From Rallus limicola (lineage: Eukaryota; Chordata; Aves; Gruiformes; Rallidae): a stretch of 64,000 nt of DNA. A program made the position numbers and the translations under genes. The DNA lies in contig JAKCOZ010000005.1 of assembly GCA_022605955.1 (NCBI GenBank), positions 2,108,001 through 2,172,000 on the forward strand, given 5' to 3'. Position 1 is the stretch's first letter. Every line of letters starts with the position of its first letter. The notes below the pieces were generated by a model that did not search any database, was not told the DNA's origin, and was given only the letters and a program-made list of their open reading frames with translations. This document shows, one piece after another, positions 1-13,981 of this stretch.

Positions 1-3000
1 TGAGGGATTGCAAAATTATTTCCAATGGTAGCTGGTTTAATTTCCACCCAGATTTCTGGTAGAACTCTTTTCCTAATTTTTGGTAAGAATTTGTTCATTT
101 CTCTGTGCCTACATCTAATGTTATTCTTTCACTGTATCTCTCCAAATACTGATCTAAAATTTTGATGGATGCAAATCCATGTCCCTGTTAGATCATTTAG
201 ATTTGAAAAGCTGTCTTTCCTGGTTTAAATGTTATTGTGGTACTGTAAAGGTTTCCATACCATGTGGAATGCGGCAGCTTATTTTTTTGCTATTTATTTG
301 TTATTATTTGTGATCTATCTTCTGTGCTGTACTTTTATAAAAATCATTTGCCTGTTGCTTTTTTCATATATTTTTACTGATTTCAGAGCAGTTGACTCAT
401 TCTGACACCAACTATACTAACACTATGTATGTTCAGTAAGTGGAAATCTTTGAGAGAAGCAATTCTTTTTCCACCTAGGACACTAGACAAAGTAAATTCC
501 TTAGAGTATATGTTTCAATAGGTTTCCATCATTTTGAGTCCTTGAATATGGAATGCTTGTAGGTGAGGAGCATTAAATGTAGACCTAATCTCGTGATTCC
601 CAAAGGTAACTGAAATATGAGAATTATTGATCATCATTTCAGGGGAGGACTCTGATACTTTTTTTTTCTCTTCTGTGCTATCCATACTGTCCAGACAAAG
701 CTGAGAATAACATGATTACCACATAGAAACTTTTACCTTTTGCTATAAACTTTACTGGCAGAAATGAGTACAGTAAGTGAATTTAGGGCAATCTGCAAGA
801 GATACTTATTAATGCTCTTGGAAGTATGTTCAGATCTTGAAAACCAAGCGCGCAAAAGTAGTCTAATATAATTCAAGAGTAGTCCATGTTCCTGTTTTTT
901 GCTTTTCAGACTTTTCTGTATTTACAGCTCTGCTCATGTTATTACTTCATGCACAGGCACTAAAAAAAAATGTGGTGGAAGAGTCCGAAGTAAAATATTC
1001 TTGATATTATTCTTCAGGCTATTATTGCAGCTTTGGTTTCTTTTACCTAGAATAGTTTATTTTCCGGTGGATCATTAGTTTGATTTCAGAGCCAGACATC
1101 TTAAAAAAAAATTAAAGCAATTCACTTTATCCCTAATCTGTTAGATAATACTTTGAATCATCAACACAGAGAGGACACATAGAGTAACAAAATTGATAAG
1201 CGGTATCTTTTATGTGAAGGTGAGAACATTAGCTGAAGGTGAAAACATTTCTTCTTTCTGTACGTGGACATCCTAGGATAGAAGTAAAATTCTGGTGTGT
1301 TGAAATTTCCTTTTGAGGCCATGCATTGGCAAGATACTGTCTTGTTGCTTATAAAATGACTAAAGTGTCTACCAAATGCAAGTGCCAAGTCAAAATATGT
1401 TCTGTATTTTGGTAATTGTGCAGAAAGAACACCAGATGGTTCTGATGATGAAGCACTTTGGGTGGGATCACCAAGTTTTAATGAATGGCAAACTCCAAAG
1501 GCTTAATTACCAACCTCTCTAGCAGCATACTTTTATCAGAGTGGACAAGTTATTTTCAGACACAGAAAAGGAAGAACCATATATTTCTTTCTATGTAGCT
1601 GAATAAACCCCACTTAGTTTCTCTGTAGGAGGATCTGGACCTAATAGAAAGGGTGCCAAATTATGTTTCTAAAGTGAAAAAATTATATTATGAACAATTC
1701 TGGTTTTGTTTGAGTAGCTTCATATTTTCCCAGCGTACTCAGTTTTCACAGTGTGCTGTTTATAATTCACCTACAATATGAATGTATCCTACATGTTGGG
1801 TTCACATGTATAATGATGATATTTATTTTCCATGTCTGAGATGGCTCAAGAGTGGTCTGTTCTTTGAGAGCATTTTCCCATCAGAGGAATGTGGACAGGC
1901 CGCATTTAAACATTAGAGAAACCCAGAAATTAACTAGGAGGACACACAGCATGTTTTATAACTCCTGCAGTGTTGCCTGATTTCATAAAGTAAGTCCATA
2001 CAAGTTTGAAGTGTTGATTGATTTGCTTCTGCAATGTTAAAATTTGACTTTAAATTTTAATACCTTCCAGCCAGCCTTAATAACAGCATAGTGGTAATTT
2101 GTGTGCTGTAATCACAGAACACTTTGTATGTATTTGAATGAAGTGTTCTGCATATGATTTTTTTCTTGCATTTGTATGGTACGTTTGCTAACTCCTGGTG
2201 ATGTTAATATTTTCTCCCAGTCTTTACACAAGAATAGTATTACCCTTGTCTGAAACTCCAGTCATTATTGTCACTGAAATAATTGAAGGTTTCCCGGTTG
2301 ACAGTAGTGTGACTATAGGGGCAGCTTGTTGAAATACAACGTGGGTGAGGCATAATTGAGATAATGAAGCCAAGTATAGCCATTGCTTCTATCATGCAAG
2401 TTCTTTGGCTTCTGTAGGATTGGACTGGTGTAACATAAATACTGTGAAATTTGAGTTTTATAAAATGTGAGAATGCTGCTTCTTATGTTGAAGTTGTTAT
2501 ATATGTGAACAAAACCAGGAGGACTTAATTGGTTATGCTTTCAGACCCTCTTATTGTGACTGCAGGAGCCAGGTTTTAAAGACTGTTGGGACTTGCTGTA
2601 AAGCACAGCTGCTTCCCCAGGTAGGGAGAGGTATCAAGAAGAGTATCATGTATGATTGATGGGAGACTCTCCCGCTGGCATTGAGCCACTTCGTAGATTT
2701 TTAAAAATATAATTATGTCTTAATTTTTGTACATGCACTTCAGCAACTTTTGAATAGTTAATCTTAGAATCGGAGCCAGCATGATTCATCTGACTTCTGA
2801 TACCAATGTATTTTTTTTTGTACTTATAACTTTTAAAATGTTTTAATAGTATTTCTACTGATTTTTACAAAGCTCTACATGGCTTTGACTGGTATTCTGC
2901 TGTCTCTGATCTTACTGGGTGAATCTTATTTCCTGATTTTCATGAAGGTGACTTGTTGTGCTAAGGTGTTTCTTAATTGCACAAACAACCCCAGTACAAG

Positions 3001-3985
3001 GTGTCAGAATTAGAAGTATGTAATTCTTCATCTCCCTCCTAGATCCTCATATTATGACTTGCAAGTTCCACAGGCTTTATGTTGGCACTCTGTACAGAGG
3101 AAAATATCTTCCAACTGTAATATTTTAAAATATTTATTTTCTTGTAAGGTAGTTTAAGATTTCATCTGGAAATGTTATATAGGTGTGCAATATAATCTTG
3201 TGGTGATTAAAAATAGTAGTGTTTGACTTTGTGGTAAATTATCAGGTATCATTAATTCAGCAATATTCTGAAAATTTCTAAGAGATTTATTATCACATTA
3301 GGGGGACAGGGTAAAGAACAAAATCTGAGATCCATTAAAATCATCGTTCTGTGACAGATGAAGCACAACCATGTTTTAAACAGGCGTTCGAAAAATAGCT
3401 GTTCTTCCGGTGAGGTTGGAGAATTCTCCAGGGTTTGATGCATTTCTTTGAGTGTATTTATTTACAATGAGTAGTGTGTCTGTGGATACTTTCAAAATGG
3501 ATGCCCTCTTAGAAGTGTACACTTTTAAGACCCTTTGTGACAATTTATGCAGCACTGAGAACAATGAGATCTAAAACATAGCTGCAATCTGCAGTACAAC
3601 CCTAGTGCCCTCAGTTGAAAAGAGAGAGATTAAGTTATTTTGAAGCAAGGAGTAGTTAGCAATAAAATAATTGAACTTGTAAGTGTTTCCATTGCAACTA
3701 TGATTAACATTTTAGTTTATTAAGTTAAGAAAAAGGACAAGGATTAACAACGTTAAGTGGGAAAGATGATCTATTAAGGGGATTATTTTCGGTTCTTGAC
3801 AATGGTATTGGCCAAGATTTAAAACCTTTTCTTTTTCCTTGATTTCCCAGAAAGTTTTACTATAAGTTTACTTATGTATAAGTAATAAATTTTGCACTCC
3901 AAAGGGCATATATGCCAGAAAAAAATGTCATAGTCACCTGAGAAAAAAGAAATTTCTGGGTTGAAGAAGCAAAGTACATTTTACC
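1..3985. other. Unique AT-rich noncoding sequence
   Basis: No gene, RNA or recognisable repeat is visible here. The longest open frames are 75 codons or fewer, lie on both strands, and have no protein-like motifs or plausible splice context. Short A and T runs occur (for example an A9 near 962). Confidence 0.6.
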
Positions 3986-4021
3986 AAAAAAAAAAAAAAA
4001 AAAGAAAAGAAAAAAGAGAAA
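3986..4021. repeat. A-rich tract (A18 then GAAAA-type units)
   Basis: Eighteen consecutive A residues are followed by a degenerate run of A with interspersed G. It could be the remnant poly(A) tail of a plus-strand retroposed sequence, but I do not recognise a retroposon or retrocopy immediately upstream, so a simple low-complexity tract is the safer call. Confidence 0.85.
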
Positions 4022-7000
4022 TCCACCTACATACTTTATAGGTGCTGGGGAGTAGTTATAACTTGTGTGCTAATGATTTCTGATCGATGTTGCTGTAATG
4101 TTCACTCTGGTGTTTGTTAGAAAGAAAATGGAAAAAACACCCTAAAATTCCACAGTAGTGGCTCCTTTATTTAGCACAAGACATATTTGAAGTCATTCCT
4201 TAAGAACTTTCTTTTTTAATATGTTATTCCCTGTATATTTTTCTTTCCTCATTCATTTTCTTTTGTTTAGTTAAACCAGTGATAAGATCTTGTAATGAGA
4301 CATGTCAAGTTGATGAGTTAATTTTGTAAAACTCTTAGGTTTGTTATCCAGATAAATGCCAACTTTTTGAGTGTGTAATTTTTAATTTTTTTTTTTTTTA
4401 AGATCAGTATTCCTTTTACATTTTAGAAATACTGTATGCAAAGCACCTAGTAGCCACCCCTTTAGCCATCAGCTTTTCATCGCTGCCTGTCAGTATCATG
4501 CTGAGGGCAGGTGCAGATAGCCTCAGGCTCATAGTTGTTGAGCATTGCTAGTAAATGCCTGGAGATATGGTTTTATATAACTACCTAAAGAGGCTAGGAA
4601 TCGTTTTCAGCATGTGCTGATCTCTTCCCCCAAACTTGGTTTAAATTTGTAGCTTAGGACAATCTGTCCTAAAGTGCAGGGCACCTCTGATTCCACGATC
4701 AACTGTTTACTAATATGTGATCTCTATACATAGTACAAAAAACAGACTAAGGACATCAGGCTGATATTGATGGACTAATAGAAAGCAGTGCTTTAGTATT
4801 TTAACTTGCTTGACTGCTAGTACCTGTAACTGGACTTAACATAAATTGAAGTTAGGGGTCATCATATCACTTATCTGATGGGCAGTAATGCCTGTGAGGA
4901 TTTCTGTCTGTGGTGAACATATTTGGGGTCTGGTTTCAAAATAACTTGCAGAGGTGAATGTTGCAGAAAAAAATAGATCAAAATTTTTATATGGTAGGCA
5001 ACAATAACAGATATTGTTCAAAATAAAACCCAAGATTTTGACTAGAGATGTCATATGTGAAAATCAGAAGAAACTAGACTTTCACCTGGTTAAGTCTCCA
5101 AATTTTGAATTCTTATCAAACAGCTTTATGTTGTAGGCAAATTTCCCTATCAAGGTGTGCTTTTTTCCTACTGAAATATATTTTTTTGCATCTTTTTTAA
5201 ACTAATAAGGTAGTCATGCTGTAGGAGAGATTGAAAGGAGATAGAGAGTTTTTTTATTTTGGGGGATTGTTGAGATAAACTTGTTCATTTTTTTATTTGG
5301 TGGTTTTTTTTTTTTTTTTTTGTCCAGCAGGTGATAGTTAATCATCTTCAGGTCTCTGATTAGCGTAGATAATTACAAACAGAATGGTCCTTTGGGCAGA
5401 ATACAAAGCCCAATAATTGAATGGATACTTGAAGAAAGGAGTTTTACTTTACTTACAATTCTTCTAAAGTGAAATTAAAATGAGAGTACTTGGACTTCCT
5501 TTTCTCTGGTTATAGTGTCAGGAGAAATGAATTTCAAAAACTGGAGCTGAAAGGGAAAGTTAGTATATGAGCTCTTTTTTATTTTTTAATTATTTTTTTT
5601 ATTTTCAAAAAGACTTAAGCTATAATTATTATGTTTCAGGCTTTCGGGAGAAAATGCCACCAAGATATGTAATAGGGAGGTTTTGTCCCTCAGGGAATCC
5701 AGCAAAGTAGACCTGAAGGCAGACATTCTTAAGGCCTTATAATTGATTTTTGTGTCCTACTTAACTAGCTTTGAAAATCTGAGCTTCAGTAATATGGTTT
5801 TTTTCAATACAGAACCTCAGTATTTTGTCTAGATTAACGCTTATTTCGGTAGGAGCAAAGGGCACACTTGACATATTTATTGCAAAATAGATTTGTCAGG
5901 AAAAAAGTGAGTTTGTGTACATCTGACTATCTTCTCTTTTTAAAAAATTATACCCAGCTATTTTTTTTTTTTCTTTTTGGTGTAAGTGCACTGCAGTAGT
6001 GACAGGTTCAACCTCTAGTTTACAGGGAATTTTCAAATCCAAGTCCTTTATAGTTTATTTAGGATGGAAAGTTAAATATGGTAATGTATTCCCATGCTAT
6101 AGAGATATTGTTGATATCTCTAAAATATAAGCTAGACATTTCGGCTGTTTTACCATTTGTGGCTCTTGGAAGTAATGGTAAAAATGGACTTTCACAACTA
6201 AACACTTCCCCCCTCTCCCTCCTCTTTGCTTGTGGGCTTTAGTTTCCTGTTTAAGAAGTTTCTTGTTCCATTGCAAGCCTTGTCTACCCATATGTAGCTA
6301 TTACGCTATCAAAACTGTGCTTAGGAGTTTGCATCTGGTAAATGTAGCACAAGTACAATTTAGTAGGTTTTCAAGCCTAAGTCTAGTGGAAGAACCTGAT
6401 GAAAATGTGTCCTAAAAACTTTCCATATTCTGTGTGCAGCAGCCTTTGAGCAGTGGCATACAGTGACTCAGTCTTTCATTTAACTGTTAACAGTTCTACA
6501 TAATTCTCGATGCTTTGTCTAGCAAGGAAAACACAGCCGTGACATTTTATTTTGTTGGTTTTTTTGCCTCCAAAGAATATTTGCTTAGAGGATGTCAGTA
6601 ATTGTAGATAAAATATTAAAAATATATCGATAAAATATTAAAAAAAATGGGATAAAATTAATCTGTACTTGTAAAAACAGATAGTTGATTTGAATTACAA
6701 ATCAGTGTGAATCCATTCCGTTGTGTAATTGAATTTCAATTTAGTCCAATACAGAGCTCACAAAGTTCATCAAGGAGACTTAACTGTGTGACAAAATTGC
6801 AGTTTGAATAACATGTTTTATTCTTTATACTGCCCTTTTCAGTCATATGAATGAGCTGAAAGACCATGCCTTCTTTTGAACAAAGTAAGTCAATTCTTCA
6901 GTAAAATTACTTTAAGCATTGGGTCAGAATATGAGGGAGCAGGGAACCTGACACCTTACATAGACAAAAGATAAAGGGAGCCAAAACCTGCTAATACAAT

Positions 7001-10000
7001 TTTAATAAAAAATGTCAAGAAAAAATACATCCATGTGGTAGGTTACCAGCTCTTGTATGTGTGTTCTACTTCTCAAATAAAGCCATTATTACATAATGAT
7101 AATGTTTATATAGTAAACAAAACCGTTGTTATTTTGTGTTAAAGTTGTATTCAGAGAACTCTGGTGAGAATGTTTTACAGTAGTGCCTTGAGACCCTGTT
7201 ACGATTTCACATCCCTGTACACTCATAGGAAGAGATTAAAAAGCTATCATTCCAAATGGAGAAGGTACATTTGCGGCACAGAAAGAGAGAAAAAAAAATT
7301 GCTGAATATTTTAATGCAAGTCAATGCCAGAGCTGCCATGTCGGTCTTTGCATTGTTGTGTGACAAATCTGAGTCCCTGAAGAGTGACCCTGGATGCCAT
7401 TTCCAAGCCATGTCCTCTGCACACTGCTGCTTCTCTAGGTATTGAGAGTAATTTCCCAAGTGAAGTTTGTATCTGCTGTAAAAGTCTCTGCATTTGATAC
7501 ACCCTTCAAACAATACCACATATTGGAAGAATTGCTGGGATTTGGAACACCAGCCATAGTTTTTGGGGCTTGTAATGCTGTAACTTTTTGCTCTGGATTT
7601 AATTTGCCTTTGTAGTGCCTTCAGTGCATGGATCTTTGTATGTAAACGCTACAGAAACATGCCCATTTTGAAAGCTTTCACTGTTTTCTTTAATCCAACC
7701 ATATTGATTAGGAATGACCCAGCCTGCGGCTATTAAAATGACCAATAGCTCACAAGAAGTTCAGAAGTGTGTTTTGTGTCATAGCTGTATCATGTGAATG
7801 TCAGTGGGCTGGTGCAGGAACTGCTGGGAAATCTGAGTCCCTTGATGTGGGAACAGGGAGCTGGCAATGCTTGCCAGCCTACCCTGGGCCACTGAGGAGG
7901 CTTTTGCTATCTCCTCTAACCCATGAGTTATTACTGGAGTTCCTCCTCTCCCTCCAGCCTTCCAAGCAGTGTGGTGTATGTCTTGTGGTTCTTATCTGCT
8001 TGAAAGTATGAGTACAGAGCTTATCAGATCTGGAATGCTTGCCCCCTTCCTTTTATATGAAAGGATAAATACATATTTCGGTATTTCTTTCATCTACACA
8101 GTGAATTAGATAGTTTTGGTGTTTTGAGTATAATTTTAGTGGCAGGTATAATAATACATTTAAATTAGTTATTGGACATGTGCAGTATTTTTTTCATCAA
8201 AATCTTTTTTAGTCTTAACCTGATGCTATGCTATAAAGTGATACAGCCAAAATACCTTAATCTTGTATTCTGTGCTCAGGTCCTGTAGTGATTGGATGCT
8301 TTATAGATATGCAGGCACGCAGCAGAGAAACCTTCACGAGCTGCCTGTTGAAGACATTTTTGCTAATGCATGAACCTTTACAGGAGAGATCATAAGGAGC
8401 TCTTATGGTCAGTTGTATAACATAATGCTGCCAGATCATGTGCCACTACAGAATGATGCCCATTTGGGAGAGATGGGGGAATCACTGTTGAGTGGTGATG
8501 CTTATGGGCTTCCTTTTTAAAGAGGTATTTTACAGAAACACCACCTATTGTATGTGTATGTTGACATGCTTTTTGTAGGCAGATGTGAGGTTGCTTTAAA
8601 CTGAAAGTCATGTAGTTTACGTAAGTGCTAACCATAGCTAAACTGGATTAGAGTGGGTTTGTGGCTAGTCATCTCCAAGTGTGGGCAGAGTGAGCTCACA
8701 TCTCCCTGCAAAACTCTGTGGAGATGTGTCCTATTTTAGGTATTTTTTGGAGCCTCGTTTCTGTAATAACATCATCACAGCTTCTGGTATCTAGGATTGT
8801 AAAGCATCGCTGTTAGAGAAGAAAGAAATAGTAGCTCCTTTTTGTGAATAAAGAACTAAGCAGCACAAAGAAACTCTTTTGCTGTAGGTTGAGCAGAAAG
8901 TCTATAGCAAAGGTGGTGACCGAATAGAGTTGTGGAGACCAAATTGTATGCACTATGTTGTTCTTACCTCACTGTGATGTAACATGTTTTAAAATGACCA
9001 CTTGCATAACAGGTTGTATGTGCTGATTCCTCCTTTGATAGATACTTTGACTGCAATCTCTAGTACAGAATAAAAAAATCCAAATGAAGCATCAGTGCAG
9101 AGGGACTATTCTAAAATGAAATGCATTAGGGAAACAAAATTATGACTGTTTTGGTTTGGTTGTTGCTTTTTTGTGTGTGTTTGTTTTTTGGTTTTTGCTA
9201 ATGCACAGAACCAAGGAAAATAAATAATAACAAACAAGCCAGCAAAGGCAGTAAAATACAATCCCCAGTTATTGAAGAGAAGTGACCCAAAGGGAAGATG
9301 ACAGGAATTTCCTTGTCTCTTTTGTAGACAGTCTCATCTATAGTGCTTAATTACTGTGTTTACTTTTCTGTTTCTAAATGATCATGTGTGAAGAGTTTTC
9401 CATGTATAAGTACAACATTCTTCATTAAATCAACTTGAAACTGTACCATTTTACCTCAATTAAGTAAAATTTTTAGAAATCCAGCGCAATGATGGCATAA
9501 TCAGACTACTGCCTCTTTCATTTTTGTGATAGTGGCTAGGGTCTTATAGGTCATTATTGTTTTTTAATGGTCATATTTTGCACATTTTGGGGTGTGAAAT
9601 TGTTACTTGATTCAGGTCCTAAATATATAATTTAATTTCTGTATTATTCTTCTTTCTCATTTCACATCATGCTATAATTCTGAAAATAGCTTTTAACAGT
9701 TGTTGAATGGTACGTATTTTTGTCCCAGCAGCCCACAATGATAGGCCACATTCTCAAATGATATAACATGATGCCATGCTTTTTACTAAATAACTGCTTC
9801 CATTTTTTACTTGCAGGCTGTCTGTATGCTCACTGGTGATTCTTCACAGAAAATACAGACTACCTGTAGAAGCTCTGTCTTAGAAGAATCAGAATATTTT
9901 AATTACAGATTCTATTTCTGCTTTCTAAAAGCTGTGAAGTTCTGAAAATGAAAAGCTCTTAGAATTATTAGAGTTAATGGTGTTTAGGCAAAATGAGGAC

Positions 10001-11289
10001 TATTTTATGTCACATTTAGCTTATTTATGGCATTTTCTTTGTTTCACAAGACTTAGGGCGTACAAGATCCCACAGTCATTTATTGATGTACATATCTAGT
10101 ATTATGTCCAGTGTTGTCTTTGGTGTTAATATGTGTTTTCAAGGCAAGCAAAAGCTTAGCTTTTTTGAAAAGTGAGTTATTTTGAAGGGTTCTGTGAAAT
10201 TGTTGGATGACTGTTTGTTATTCTTAGTCAAGTCAATGAGAGATGGTTAACTTTACTAGCACTTCTTTTAAGTCAGGCCTGTGAGATTTTGGTCTTTGCA
10301 GAAGTGATCATGGTCTTATTTCATCTTACCTGATATTAGGACACCTTTTGCTTTTTTGAAAAAACAACCCCACAAGCTCAAACAAGCCGTCAAAACCATG
10401 AAAACTACTATGATGTTTGCTTTCTCACAAACCTTTTAATTTAAAATGTAACCTTTTAATGGAGTCTTTGAGGCAAATGAGATCATCAACCTTTACTAGT
10501 TTCAATGAAAGCTGGTCACCTGAACCCCTGGGTCCTTTTGTTAATCTCTGTGATTTCTTGTTTTTATGGTGGTTGCTATGCTGTTTGTGTGTTTGTTTTT
10601 TATTCTGCTTTCCAAGACTTGGGAATCTGTGATGTGTTACTTCTCAGTGTTTTCAACAGCAAGTGTCACAGAGTTATAGCCTGCAAGTTCATATAGACCT
10701 TCTCTACTGCATCTGCTCTTGCCTCAGCTCCCCTGCCTTGCACACATGCTTCAGCTTGTAGGTTGAAATGCTGATTAGTACAAGAGCACTGGAATCACTA
10801 GTGCAGAGATTTAGGTCTTTACACACTGCATTTTTGCTCTACTGTCAAAAGTTTGGGGATTTTATCAGTCATAGAACAGGAAGTCAGCTATAGTACAGGA
10901 AAAAGAAAACATAACCTTTTTCATTTGGTTCATGCAATGTGCTGATGTAAGTATGAAACATCTTTTGGCAAGCACAGGTTGCTCTTACAGTGCTATTTTG
11001 CCCTTTCCACAATGGATCTATGAGGGCCAGTCTTTGATAAGGATGCTATCATCTTACCAAACAAGCATCTGAAATACCTGCAGAAATGGCAAGTACCGAG
11101 AACATTTTGAGAGCATTTCTACTGCAAAATATTGAAATGAAGTACCTGGTGGAATTTGTACTTTTAAATCATCATAATACTTTAAAGAAAACTTTGTTCT
11201 TATGTATGACTATGTGACTATTCACTTGTGTAGTCACCTGAACTTTAGACATCTAAAGTGAAAATGTAAATGGCTTAAGCTAGTACAAT
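4022..11289. other. Unique AT-rich noncoding sequence with T tracts
   Basis: T-rich homopolymer runs are the only clear structure: about 4386-4399, 5304-5321 (18 T) and around 5961-5972. At 6606-6645 a short direct repeat (gataaaatattaaaaa) occurs twice. Open frames up to 93 codons (7164-7445 plus, 7247-7519 minus) overlap each other on opposite strands and show no recognisable domain. I see no gene. Confidence 0.6.
5304..5321. repeat. Poly(T) tract, 18 bases
   Basis: An uninterrupted run of T. It may be the A-tail of a minus-strand retroposon, but no body of a known element is recognisable on its right side. Confidence 0.85.
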
Positions 11290-11368
11290 AAGGGCTAGAC
11301 TTCTGAAAGACTTAGGTCTTTCCTCTCAGCTTCAGTGAGAGCTGGCCCCTCAAACACCTTTAAAAACA
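11290..11368. repeat. Ancient amniote interspersed repeat remnant
   Basis: The stretch reads 'gggctagacttctgaaag' followed by a 'cagcttcagtgagagctgg' middle and 'cacctttaaaaac'. From memory this resembles the widespread old amniote repeat tails built on 'ctgattttcagaggtgctgag / cccattgacttcaatgggagct' (seen in turtles and crocodilians, related to L3/CR1 or CORE-SINE tails). It is very diverged, so the family is not assigned. Confidence 0.4.
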
Positions 11369-12459
11369 TAATGTAAGTCTTTATTGGAAAAAGAGATGGG
11401 GAGAAAAATCTACATGGAACAACTACTGCCCTGTATAGTAATAGTCATTGGACTATTTTATTTATGTAATAAAGTTATAATTAATTATATGATTTTTATA
11501 GGATGTATCTGATAGAAATTTTGTATTAAACTCTGTGATAGTGTTTGATGGACAAAGAGTTTTCTACATGGGTAAGAAAATAATTATTTTTTTCAGTTTA
11601 AGGAAAGATTACCTGGAAAGCTAAAAAGAAAAAAAATAAGTGATTTGAGGCTACATAATATATGATTACAGCTGTGAAAGAGAGAAAAAAAATTAGCAAA
11701 AGTTAGCAGCTACTTCTAATTAGGTCACAAGGTTTGCTTTTGGTTTTTTTTTTTTGTGTGTGTGCTAGCTATGTCTATCTCTTGAGCCAGGCGTTGTGCA
11801 AGGTAAATATTCAAGCCAGTAAGAAGCAGGTATCATTTTCTTCCATAAAAACCCCAGGTACCTCATACTTGAATTTTCACTGTGCATAACTAGTTCCAAT
11901 TGATTACATTCTCTCCACCATTTACTTATACTCTGGTTGTGTTTGTAGACTATTTCTCTTAGTGAGCACTAACTTGATTGCACTAGTTCATTTAATTTAC
12001 TAAAGGGAATGCAGCTGAAGGAAAAGTCAGTTTTGTATCATGTACTAAATACAACAGTCGAGCTCAGATGTGACCGTTTTGAATAGTCTGGGCTGTTCGG
12101 GATTGAGTTTTTTTTGTTTTGTTTTTTTTCCACCCCAACCAACTACGTATTGCATAAGCCTGCTGCTGATTCCCAGTTCTGAGGTGTTATCTGGGCAACA
12201 AGCCCTAATTTACACAGGATCACTGGGTATGGTTTGCTCTGTGCTGCCTTCTCTTTCTCTTGTACTGCTGCTGTTAGAACCAAGGCTTTCTATACATAAT
12301 ACTCTGCAGGATTTTTATTTTTTTTACCAAACTGAACTTTTTTCCTGATAGATTAACACAGTGCTAAAGCTAAATTTAAAATTTTGTATATTTAACCTTT
12401 CCCCCTAATTGCTTGCCCAGAATAAAGGTTCGGTGCTTTGTTCCTAAATTCTCTACATG

Positions 12460-12660
12460 AGGTGGTGGGCATTAAAGTGTATTTATACTCTTTCAGATTA
12501 ATTAACCGTGACCTTATGAACCACTGTCCTTGTTTAATTGGTGGCTCCAAAGCACACTAATGGCATAAATCAGCTGATAATGAGATTCAGACTTGCTTTT
12601 AAAATATATAATAACACTGCATTGATATAGCAAATGAGATTTGTTGACTCTTTGTTGGTA
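12460..12660. other. Candidate conserved noncoding element
   Basis: A block rich in homeodomain-type TAAT/ATTA cores (cagattaattaaccgtg, gtttaattggtggctcc, ctaatggcataaatcagc), with mixed composition and no low-complexity runs. This texture is typical of deeply conserved vertebrate enhancers, but appearance alone is weak evidence and no conservation can be shown from one sequence. Confidence 0.25.
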
Positions 12661-13910
12661 TTACAGGAGAGGAGACACAATTAAATGTGTACTTTCAGGA
12701 TGGGGGAGGGCTTCGTTGGAATGAATAATATGCACTTCAGGGTGGGTGTATGAAATAAGGAGGATATTCTACATCAAGATAAGTTTGGTATTCTCTCCTT
12801 GTCTCTAGGCACTGTGCAGTACTGGCTGGTGCACTTTAGGATACAGAAATGTTGTGGGAAGGTGTTTCTTAAAGATTACTGGAGGCTAACAAAAATGAGG
12901 ATTTCATCTTAAATATAGTTACACTTTCTTAAACTGAGCTTACACCCACTGTTTTATGAACTGCAAATTAATCAGATAGCTCCCAGAGAACAAAAAGGTT
13001 TTGACCTAAACTAGTTGCCCAGGCTCCATTACTATTTTCAGTTTAATGTTGCCTGTATCCATCCTCACATTTTGGAAAGAAAACAAGGGCTGTGCAACAA
13101 AGTTTCTTTGTTTTCATAAGAACTAAAAATGTGCTGTATGTAGACCAAACAATAAAAATAAACTACTGAGCTACCTTCTAATGCATGGGGGTTCTGGAGA
13201 GAGGAAACCATGGATATTTAGAGGCATAAAGTGAGTCATTGTGCTAGTTAAAGAATTTTATAAGGCGAGCTCTGTGGGTTTGAGTTGCATCTGTTACCTT
13301 TCCAACTAGAACTGAAGGGTATGCAGGAGAAAGAATGTTGGATTTAATCATGCCTTATAGTGAAAGCATTGTGCTTAGGCTAAGCTTCTAACTGGGATCT
13401 AGACTGTAGGAGAACAAAATCCTTAGTCTTTCTTTAGGTATGAATTTTGCCCTAGATGGGTTCCACACCTAAGCAATGTTATTTTGAACCAGTTAAGCTG
13501 CAAAATGCTGTTAACAAAATGATTTTTTAAAAAGTAATGAATGTTCTGTAACACTTGAAAACAAAACAAACCCAAGCAAAAAACCCCAACCAGACAAAAA
13601 AAACCTCACAGCTATTTTCCTTATTAAAAGATAAACATGCTTGCATTTATGACAGTTCTTAGAAGCCGTAATGGACTGGGTTGCTATGGTGTGAGATGCA
13701 GAACAATGAAATAATTGTTTCTCTTGGTATTGGCTTCCTGGAAACAAATTCTGTGTAAATTACTTGGCTGAAATAGTGACAACAGTCTTGTGTGCTGTTT
13801 TATTTAGTTCATAGTTAAAAATCATAACTAATCTATAATAATAAAAAAGTAACTTATCAGATCTGGGCTTTCTTTTGTTTCAACTTTTTTTTTTTCCTTT
13901 TATATTTCAG
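12661..13910. other. Unique noncoding sequence
   Basis: No repeat or gene is recognised. An A/C-rich low-complexity stretch lies at about 13558-13608. A long pyrimidine tract at 13867-13900 leads into the exon-like interval described next. Confidence 0.5.
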
Positions 13911-13981
13911 GTCAGTTTCATGAATTCAAAAGCAACTTACCAGTGATTTCTGGGAGCTGGGGCTGATTTTCTTGTGTATTT
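13911..13981 (+). other. Exon-like interval between strong splice signals (noncoding)
   Basis: A long T/C tract (13871-13907) ends in tatatttcag at 13901-13910, an excellent acceptor. Seventy-one bases later there is gtaagtatt at 13982, which matches the donor consensus at positions +1 to +6, although the last exonic base is T rather than G. All three forward frames are interrupted by stops (for example a TGA in each of the first two frames within 36 bases), so it could only be an untranslated or lncRNA exon. Chance pairing of splice-like sites is common in 64 kb of AT-rich DNA, so this is a candidate only. Confidence 0.2.

Noticed and set aside
7164..7519. Opposed frames of 93, 90 and 63 codons
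   Set aside because: Three frames share the same bases on both strands. None has conserved motifs or splice context, and the number of such frames is what chance predicts for AT-rich DNA.
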